DNA of 64,000 bases, from NCBI GenBank assembly GCA_016714535.1, contig JADKDR010000006.1, positions 124,001-188,000 of the forward strand. Reading direction: 5' to 3'. Numbering within the stretch: the stretch's first letter is position 1; the number at the start of each line of letters is the position of its first letter. The notes under the pieces are model-generated. The model had not been told where the DNA came from. It saw nothing but the letters and a program-made list of their open reading frames with translations, and ran no database searches. This document shows positions 56,801 through 64,000 of this stretch, piece after piece. The translations under genes and the position numbers were made by a program. This DNA comes from Bacteroidota bacterium. GTDB taxonomy: Bacteria; Bacteroidota; Bacteroidia; AKYH767-A; OLB10.

Positions 56801-59130
56801 CAATTGTAGGTATAGGTGCCGCTGCCTCCACCCGAAGTAGCGCTTATAGAAACCTGCGACCCCGAACAAATGGTGGTATCATTATTTGTACTTACAGTAA
56901 GAGCAGGGCGTACATAAACAGTAACGCTTGCTGTTTTGGTACAAAGTTTATTATCAGTAACTGTTACGGTATACGTAGTGGTTCCACCGGGACTCACTGC
57001 TAATAGCGCATTGGTATTTCCGTTATTCCATAAGAAGGTATATGGCCCTGTGCCACCACTGCCATTGGGAGTAATGGACGAAATTTGGGTTAGGCAAACT
57101 GTATCGTTAATTGCATTAATGATAGATAATGCAGTTGGCTGTGTAATGGTAACTGCCCCTGTGCCAGTGCAGCCATTGGCATCGGTTACGGTAACGGTAA
57201 ATGTTCCGGCAGCCAGTCCTATGGCAGTTTGTGTGGTTTGTCCATTCGACCATGCATATGATATAGCTCCGGTGCAATTATTGCAACCCGCTGTTCCTGT
57301 TCCATTACTTCCTCCATTGCAAGAAACGTTTACTTGTGCAGGTACCGTTCCGGTAACTGCGAGCGATGCGGCCACAGATGCAGTAACAGTAACTGTGCAA
57401 TTATTAGCATCGGTTATGGTAACTGTATAAGTAGCCGCGGCTACCAGACTAATGCTATCATTGCTTACACCATTACTCCAAACATAGGTATAAGGGCCCA
57501 AACCACCTGCTGCGGTTACATAGGCTAAACCATTCGCAAGATTGCATTTGGTAGCGGCCGTTGTTGAAATTCCGGAAACTGCCGTAGCCGGTTGAGTAAT
57601 AACAACGGTAGCAGTAGCAGTACATCCTCCATTAACATCAGTAATAGTTACTGTATAGGTTCCGGCCGCGAGGGTGCTGGCATTTGCCAGGGTTTGGCCA
57701 TTGCTCCAAAGATAAGTGTAAGTTCCTGAGCCATTATTTGCGGCCGAATTTGCTGATCCGGTTGCAGCATTAAAGCACTTTACATTTACACTGGTTGGAA
57801 TGGTTGCTGTTACCCCGGCCGTTGCATTAACGGCTACCGTAGCAGTAAAGGTGCAACCTTTAAAATCGGTAACGGTAACGGTATATGTTCCGTTTGCGAC
57901 ATTAGGGGCGGTGCTGGTTGTGGCTCCGGTTGACCAGTTGTATGTATAGGGGCCCGTGCCTCCTCCAGTAACATTTATAGAAGCAGTGCCATTGCTTTGG
58001 CCACAACCTGCATTGGTACTTGCAGTAGTATAAGTAAAAGCTGCTGGTGCGGTAATCGTAAATGTAATTAAATCAGGACAGCCTCCGCCTTTTGTAACGG
58101 TAACGGTATATGTACCGGGGCCAAGGCCAGTAACATTAGCTGTGGTTTGACTGCCCGACCACAAGTAACTGTAAACGCCCGGGCTCGTAACAACCACATT
58201 AATAGATCCATTTGTGCCTCCGGGGCAGGCAACATTTACAGAGGTGTTTGCATAGGTATAAGCTGAAACATTAAAATTTATAATCGTGGGTATCAGACAA
58301 GAATTTCCACATATATCGTCAATCGTATTAACGATTTGCAAATTATAGGTTCCCAAAATATTTACAGGGGGACTAAAATAAAAAATGAATGTACGTGAAT
58401 AACCGCAAATTGAATTACAATTAACGGCTACAACACTGTCTATTGTCATTAAGGTAAGGCTGGGGTCGCGTAATTCGAAGTCAGAAGGTTGTACTGATGA
58501 GCATTGGATGTTTTCGGAAAATGTCACCAAGAATGAATCTTGCCCACAAACAAAGTTGGTGTTAACGCTATCAATGGTAGGAGGTGTAATATCAATAATA
58601 CTAGCGGTTGAAGCACTAAAGTTAATTGAATATCCATTGGGGCTGCTGGTAAACTGGCTCACACAAATAATATAGGTTTGCCCTACCAATACTGGAATGG
58701 GTGGTTCATTCTGTGCACCTGGCAATCCATTTGGGCCTGTAACCCCCGGGGCTCCTGCATAATTACATGCTGCTTCTAAACTTGGGTTACTGAAAATATC
58801 ACTGCAATTATTGTTAGTCAGGTTGTAAACAGCCCAATCATAATCATCCATCAAAACATTGGGAGTAATTGAAAAATTTAATGACCCACTAGATTGTACC
58901 GTAAACGTATACCAAACACTATTTTTTTCACCTTGCCCAAGGCATGATATTACACTATTTATTTCTTGCGGAAGGCTGCCAGTACCAACATAGGAATTTA
59001 CTTCATTATAAATGTTTTGGCAGATAGGGATTGCACACGGGCAATCCTGCACAGTTGGCAATTGAGCCTGTAGTTGCATTGTCAAAAACGACATACAAAA
59101 CATTGTCTTTAATAAAATTATTTTCTTCAT
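53822..59130 (-). CDS. Giant SprB-repeat and PKD protein with type B sorting domain, one frameshift
   Basis: About 1769 codons once a 1-nt loss in the T run near 55877-55885 is repaired; open pieces are 55744-59130 and 53822-55738. Signal peptide MKKIILLKTMFCMSFLTMQL. A carbohydrate-binding-like region occupies about 30-180. More than a dozen SprB-type repeats (YLWSNGQTT, GTYTVTVTDANGC) follow. Two PKD domains (STYLWKFGDGNTSTL, QWTWTFGDSSLFSF) precede a type B CHU_C tail (NTFTPNGDGKNDYFAV, ILNRWGQPVFET, SPQGTYVYVIEV). SprB-repeat proteins are mobile surface adhesins in gliding Bacteroidota, exported by T9SS. An adhesion or gliding role is likely. Confidence 0.9.
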
Positions 59131-59245
59131 GATGATGTGTTTTTAAGTAGCGTAAAAATGTGAATAAATATTATACTGTACAAATACTTAATTAAATTCT
59201 CCATTTATTTGTAAAAACCAATAAAATTGGGTAAAAAAGGCAAAT

Positions 59246-60381
59246 TTAAGATCGATAAATGCGGTCAAATTCTTTTCCTATAGCTACTGGAGAGTAGATG
59301 TTATTAACACTTGCTCTTACCTCTTCTTTCGTATAATTTTTATACGAGTTTATCATTGTAATTAAGGCACTTTCCAATTGTTCAGGGTTATTTGCTTCAA
59401 TTAACATTCCGTTTTTATTATTTACAAATTGCTCGGGGCCCCCGCATCGGGTAGCTATTACAGGGATCCCACTAAGAATGGCCTCTAAGGTGACCAGGCT
59501 AAACGTTTCTACCATTGAATTTACAATAAGAAAATCGCAGGAAGCAATATAATCAAGTGTTGTCTCATGTGTTTGCATCCCAACGAAACGAATAATCTCT
59601 GATTTGCTCAATTGAGTTGCCTTGTTTTCAAGCATTTCCTTGTCCTTGCCATTTCCTAATATAGTAAGGCAAAAGCCCTTATTTAGTCCTGAATTGTAAA
59701 GCTTGTTAACCACTTCTATTACACCGCTTATATTCTTTATCCTGTCATCCAAATCAGCTACAATAAGTGCATTAACCGCTTTCGAAAATAAATTATCCCT
59801 GACTAAACCGGTGTTGCATACATTGGGTACTATTCGTACTTTTTTATCATCCACAAATTTAACCAAAGCATTTTTGAGTTGTAACGAAACGGTAGTTACC
59901 ATGGCTGCCTGTGCTAAAACTGCTTTTACACTTTGTCTTAACAATGCACTTTCTTTTTCGAAAGTCCCATCTAAAAACCCATGCCAGTGTTCGGTTATAA
60001 CTAAAGGAGCACGATAAATAAACTTGAAAAACCATGCGATAATAACCATGCGATACATAACTTGCAGATGCACTATTTCCGGCTTGCCACTTTTGTGGCA
60101 AGCCAGTCTGGCTAATTTATAGTAGTTAAAAAAATGGAAAAACCGATTTAATAATTTAAATCTAAAGGGCTTAAAGTATAAAACAAATTCCTTCAGATTT
60201 CCACTACCCGCTTCCTCAATGGCATAACGCTTTTTAAACCTGCATTGGGTATGCAAGATATTGCCGACACTTTATGGTACATTGAAATAGCAAGTGCATA
60301 GTCCTGTATAAATGTACCCAATTGTACATTAGTAACATTGGGATACCATGGGGTAATTAATAATACATGCAGCTGTTGCAT
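59246..60381 (-). CDS. GT4-family glycosyltransferase, one frameshift as assembled
   Basis: About 378 aa from ATG 60381 (MQQLHVLLITPWYPNVTN), which carries the GT4 N-terminal strand and loop. A 1-nt loss in the T5 run at 60231-60235 breaks the frame; adding one base joins CIPNAGLKK to RYAIEEAGSGN. Donor-site region: GNGKDKEMLENK, FVGMQTHETTLDYIASCDFLIVNSMVETF and a conserved Glu in PVIATRCGGPEQFV. It transfers sugars to a surface-glycan precursor at the cytoplasmic face. Part of the minus-strand glycan cluster. Confidence 0.88.
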
Positions 60382-60416
60382 CAAACAAAAGTATGGATAA
60401 ATGTTATGGGTATAAA

Positions 60417-61574
60417 TTATTTTAGAAGGTAATTAGGCTCAAAGCCAGATTTTTCTCTTACCGATTCGGGAACACGAATATTATCTTTATGAAAACAAGA
60501 GTCAATAAAAGACCTGTAAAATAACTCGCCAAGGAACGGAAACTCTTCATAAACATGCTTGTCAGTTTTATTAAGTTTGCGCATAGCAGTGCTGCTTGTT
60601 GATTGATTGACCTCATGCGAAACGCGCATCAGCGATGGTTCCATAAAACTAATATAGAGCAATTCATGCAGAGTATGATCTTGCTTATTCTTGAATTTTA
60701 TTTCGGTTTTCAGTTTGTCACGGTAACTATGTAAGTGGCTATTGGCGCTATCCATATACTGCTGAAACTGCTTTGTACTGATAAACCCGCTAACCTCCGG
60801 TGTTGGATAAAACAAATGTTGAAAATGACTTTCGTGGCACCACATACATTTTCCGGGCTTACCGGCATTGGTATATAAACTGTCCGAGGCGGTTTGCAAA
60901 TCTCCATCATGGTCATAAGTCATAAATCTAAGTTGCGAGTTTGACATAATGTCTACACACTCATACTCTACCGGTTTTGAACCCGGATTATAAAAAGTAT
61001 CTTCCAATTGCCATGCTGCCATGGCCATATTTAAAGGGTTGGAGTCGATGTTAAAGTTAACAATGCGAGCTCGTTTACTAACCCCTGAAGCTAATATAAC
61101 AAACCGCTTAGAAGTATGTGTGGGGTGCCGCCTATTGAACTCTTCATAGGTAGCAGGCGCGCCAGTTATTTGATAGTAATGATGTGCACTATGAATGGTA
61201 AGCAATAAAAAGCGGCCTATATCAACAGCCTTTTCAATTTGATATGTATTGCTATTTTGGATGGTATCGCAAATTACCTGTAATGCCTGCAATGCTTGAG
61301 TATTAAAACCTGCCTTATGCAGGTGAAGGTCAAACTCATATGCTCCCTTTTTATGAAACACTTGTGGAATGCAGCCCTCCGGCAATTCTGCACCTAGTAA
61401 AGATAACGACCACAGCATTCCGGTTATTACTTCTTCTTCCGTTTCAGAAGCATACGCTTTATTCCATTTTATCCGAATGCTGGTTTCGTTTTCCATTGAT
61501 AAAAAGGCAACAAAAATTGCAGCCATCAACATGAGCATTACAAAAAACTTAAGCCGTTTTACTTGTATACGCAT
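60417..61574 (-). CDS. Unknown exported or membrane-anchored protein with CxxCH
   Basis: 385 aa. An N-terminal hydrophobic segment (FFVMLMLMAAIFVAFLSM) acts as signal or anchor. Residues C243-M-W-C246-H247 form a single c-type heme-binding motif (GKCMWCHESHF), preceded by MTYDHDGDLQTASDSLYT. I recognise no other domain. It overlaps the GT87-like gene by 26 nt and precedes the GT4 gene by 35 nt, so it is probably in the same transcription unit. A c-type cytochrome role is possible, as the motif sits in a part otherwise lacking cytochrome features. Chance occurrence cannot be excluded. Confidence 0.75.
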   Translation of the reverse strand: MRIQVKRLKFFVMLMLMAAIFVAFLSMENETSIRIKWNKAYASETEEEVITGMLWSLSLLGAELPEGCIPQVFHKKGAYEFDLHLHKAGFNTQALQALQVICDTIQNSNTYQIEKAVDIGRFLLLTIHSAHHYYQITGAPATYEEFNRRHPTHTSKRFVILASGVSKRARIVNFNIDSNPLNMAMAAWQLEDTFYNPGSKPVEYECVDIMSNSQLRFMTYDHDGDLQTASDSLYTNAGKPGKCMWCHESHFQHLFYPTPEVSGFISTKQFQQYMDSANSHLHSYRDKLKTEIKFKNKQDHTLHELLYISFMEPSLMRVSHEVNQSTSSTAMRKLNKTDKHVYEEFPFLGELFYRSFIDSCFHKDNIRVPESVREKSGFEPNYLLK

Positions 61575-62796
61575 TTTGACTTTTTATGGCTAAGATATAA
61601 AACATAGAACTGAACATTGCAGTAGCCATAATTAGACGACTATAATGCAGCAACAGGAAATTAAATTGCACGGCAATGTACTTATCAATAATTGCAGGTA
61701 ACAAGCCCGTTAACAGTACCAAAAAAATCATGATGATTTTTTTCCGAATAACAAATTCATATTTTTTCATACATAATGCTAAAGCAGGAATACTTAGCAA
61801 TAAATGATATGATGCACTGCCCGGTTCAAAGGCAATAATTACTAAAACCAATAAAGCAAGAAATGCATCCACCTGAATTTTATTTTTCTTAAAAAGCAAT
61901 AATACGAAACCAATAAATCCGATGCTTAATATTTTTAATGCTGTAATAAGTAGCCAATACAATTTGGGCGATTCAAATACCGGAAAAGGATTTAGCAATG
62001 CGTCCTTTAATAAAACATTGGCAAGTAACGAATGAAACGATTGATAAGCATAATCGTAAGGAATTTCGTTAAACACCTGCCCGCCCAAATAAGGCATCAG
62101 CCGCGTATAGAAATAGTTTAAGTAACACGACACTCCTGCGTATCCTATAAGCAAACCATTGAAAATAAGTACCCCTAAGCAAAGCAATAGTGCATGCTTG
62201 CGATATTGTTTATTTAAGATAAGTGCGAGCCATGCAATTGTCACTAACTTTAATGATGCAACTGTTGCAGCTAAAGCTGCAAACATTATCTTGTTTTTCT
62301 TAACACAATAGATAGCTGTAGTTATTATCAAGGCAATGAAAAGGTATATCTGACCCAGAAATAAATCATTGGTAAGGCTAAAGCCAAAAAAGCAGATACT
62401 AATAGCAGAAGAAAGTAAGGATAAGTGAGCAACTCTAGCAAACACAATTACCAACAATAGAAAACAACCTAAGCTAAAGCATAGCCACACTCGTTTGGCT
62501 TGCATTATGGAAAAGCCAGAAAGCGGAATCGCTATGACAGCGCAAAAAGGTGGGTATAAGGAAAACTGTCCACGGGCACCAACAGCATATTCCGTAACTT
62601 TTTGCTGGAAATAGACATCGTTGTAGCAGCTATCAATTTTACCTTCCATTAATAACTGTGCCGACACATGGTAATTTGTAAAATCTGTATTTGCTTTATT
62701 CCATCCCTTGCTCATACCAAACCAAAAATGAAATGCCATGAGCACTAATAAAATCGCATAGCGTATAGCTTTGTTATTTAGTAGCATTACGTTCAT
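61549..62796 (-). CDS. GT87 / DUF2029-like polyprenyl-sugar glycosyltransferase
   Basis: 415 aa with about ten hydrophobic segments. The N-terminal FHFWFGMSKGWNKANTDFTNYHVSAQLLMEGK contains the Asp-rich loop typical of GT87/DUF2029 (D followed by F-x-N-Y after the first helix). The family uses lipid-linked sugars on the outer face of the inner membrane, as in mycobacterial mannosyltransferases. Substrate not readable. It overlaps the upstream O-antigen-ligase-like gene by 23 nt, so translation is likely coupled. Confidence 0.82.
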   Translation of the reverse strand: MNVMLLNNKAIRYAILLVLMAFHFWFGMSKGWNKANTDFTNYHVSAQLLMEGKIDSCYNDVYFQQKVTEYAVGARGQFSLYPPFCAVIAIPLSGFSIMQAKRVWLCFSLGCFLLLVIVFARVAHLSLLSSAISICFFGFSLTNDLFLGQIYLFIALIITTAIYCVKKNKIMFAALAATVASLKLVTIAWLALILNKQYRKHALLLCLGVLIFNGLLIGYAGVSCYLNYFYTRLMPYLGGQVFNEIPYDYAYQSFHSLLANVLLKDALLNPFPVFESPKLYWLLITALKILSIGFIGFVLLLFKKNKIQVDAFLALLVLVIIAFEPGSASYHLLLSIPALALCMKKYEFVIRKKIIMIFLVLLTGLLPAIIDKYIAVQFNFLLLHYSRLIMATAMFSSMFYILAIKSQNAYTSKTA

Positions 62797-64000
62797 GCTG
62801 TGCTAGAGGAAGGGTTAATAAAACGAGCGATGTGTAAAATAAAAATGCCACCTTATCTGTATCAAGAAAGTTATTAAAAAGCGTGTGCACCAAAAAAATA
62901 ACGGCTCCAAAAAAAGCTGCCTTATAGCTAGCCGTCATGTTGGCCAGCTTAACGTTGTGAAATCTTAAAACGGTATAAATAAACAAGATCAAAATTATGA
63001 ATGGCACAATTCCAGCTTCTGAAAGAATAAGTAACCATTCGTTGTGTGCTGTACCACCCCGACCTTCCACAATGTTATAAGGCGAAGTAATACTAATAGG
63101 CGTCATTTCACTTTTGAGCTGGAAAGGAATATAAGCAAACTGATAATTACCAAGTCCGTAACCATATAGCGGCCTTTGCGCTACCATGCGCAATGCACAG
63201 CTCCAGCGGTTTATGCGTTCCAGGTTGCTATTGTCATTGTTTAAATTCGCAACCGATTTTAATTGCACTTCAATATCAGCTGTACGGGCGCTTGAATCAA
63301 ACCGATTGCGTATGCCGCTTACCATCAATTCATCAAACTTAAAAGCAGCATATACAGCAATGGTTAACAAAATGACAACGCCTAACTTCTTGCCTATTCT
63401 AAGATACATAGCAAGCCAAAGGGCTGCACCGGCAAGCAAGCCAAGCCATGTAGCACGGCACGAGGAAAAATAAATCCCGACTATTAAAACAATAGCAGAA
63501 AAAATAAAGAACAAGGTTGGAAGCAGACTCCTGGTCGGATTAAAAATTTTAGTCAACGTAAAAGGAACGAGAAATGCCAGAAAACAACTGTATAATGTAT
63601 GGTCGTTAAAAAATGGTTTGACTACGGTGCCTGCGGCATCCTTATTGAAATCGTAAGCAGCATGCAGATAAATAAAATATGGTATGCAGATAACAGATGC
63701 AGCGAGTAAAATATACATCCAATAAGTGCAAAGGCGTGGATACTGCCGCAACAAATACTTGGATAAAAAATAAAAATTAAGAACATAGATGGCCTTTATA
63801 ATATAAGCTTTAACCGATATAATAACATTAGAAGAAAATGGAATGGTGCAAGCAAGAAAAAACATAAGCAGGATAATCAACTTGTCTGCCTTATCAAGCT
63901 TTATTTTTGAAACAGGGGTTCGTACCATTCGGATTAAAAACGCCAAAGCAGAAACAATAAGGAGAGGCTCAGACGGCAGGCGTATAGAAGCTTCGGTGCC
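62774..64000 (-). CDS. O-antigen ligase (Wzy/WaaL-like) membrane protein, N-terminus outside window
   Basis: The frame is open to the right edge; visible N-terminal codons read GAEASIRLPSEPLLIVSALA. At least ten membrane segments are seen. The large periplasmic loop has WSCALRMVAQRPLYGYGLGNYQFAYIP and TAHNEWLLILSEAGIVP, matching the Wzy_C / O-antigen ligase family (PF04932) with its conserved R-x3-W...GxGxG and H-x-x-x-L features. It joins or polymerises surface glycan. It heads the visible part of the glycan cluster. Confidence 0.85.
   Translation of the reverse strand, partial: GTEASIRLPSEPLLIVSALAFLIRMVRTPVSKIKLDKADKLIILLMFFLACTIPFSSNVIISVKAYIIKAIYVLNFYFLSKYLLRQYPRLCTYWMYILLAASVICIPYFIYLHAAYDFNKDAAGTVVKPFFNDHTLYSCFLAFLVPFTLTKIFNPTRSLLPTLFFIFSAIVLIVGIYFSSCRATWLGLLAGAALWLAMYLRIGKKLGVVILLTIAVYAAFKFDELMVSGIRNRFDSSARTADIEVQLKSVANLNNDNSNLERINRWSCALRMVAQRPLYGYGLGNYQFAYIPFQLKSEMTPISITSPYNIVEGRGGTAHNEWLLILSEAGIVPFIILILFIYTVLRFHNVKLANMTASYKAAFFGAVIFLVHTLFNNFLDTDKVAFLFYTSLVLLTLPLAQHERNATK

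Noticed and set aside
53822..59130. Two separate genes at 53822-55738 and 55744-59130
   Set aside because: The upstream frame ends in a nonsense tail and one base restores the repeat pattern (WSNGQ) directly into the second frame, so they are one gene.

Overview
The window reads as a chromosomal segment from a Bacteroidota bacterium, probably Chitinophagales- or Sphingobacteriales-like. The support is AT-rich DNA, many secreted proteins ending in type A or type B sorting domains of the type IX secretion system (T9SS), TAnnTTTG-type -7 promoter elements, and a Bacteroidota-style outer-membrane barrel receptor.

Positions 1-21270 hold the most striking region. It is a tandem array of six paralogous two-gene units, all on the minus strand, with a period of about 3.7-3.9 kb; the leftmost unit runs off the window. 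In each unit gene A (about 587 aa) overlaps gene B (about 575-585 aa) by ATGA. Both encode secreted proteins with T9SS type A tails, and B is a repeat protein resembling a beta-propeller. Every A gene has a run of 9 or 10 G residues inside its signal-peptide codons. As assembled, none of the six is in frame from the conserved ATG; 8 or 11 G would restore a good signal peptide. This looks like a multi-copy phase-variable surface or secreted protein locus. Several copies carry further 1-nt frameshifts, which may be real decay or errors in hard-to-assemble repeats. Spacers carry a conserved promoter-like block and a GC-rich hairpin.

Positions 21519-36103 hold an outer-membrane beta-barrel receptor, a GNAT acetyltransferase, a YebC-family regulator, a LamG/T9SS giant protein, a type B (CHU_C) giant adhesin-like protein, an RfaE2-like nucleotidyltransferase and a flippase-like membrane protein. 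Positions 36300-43565 hold purB, a sigma factor/anti-sigma pair and a BNR/PKD T9SS protein. Positions 44109-53650 hold an SDR enzyme, a RidA-family protein and ComF, a coiled-coil exported protein, an M4 metalloprotease with T9SS tail, a cyclase (kynurenine-formamidase-like) protein, a membrane zinc peptidase, SufE, a SufT-like protein and CinA. Positions 53822-59130 hold a giant SprB-repeat type B protein. From 59246 to the right edge a minus-strand surface-glycan cluster holds a GT4 glycosyltransferase, an unknown CxxCH protein, a GT87-like membrane protein and an O-antigen-ligase-like protein running off the edge.

At least three single-copy genes (starting near 46288, 59130 and 60381) also have apparent 1-nt losses in short homopolymers. 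Homopolymer lengths in this assembly should therefore be treated with care, including those of the G tracts. No rRNA, tRNA, CRISPR array, transposase or phage gene was recognised.
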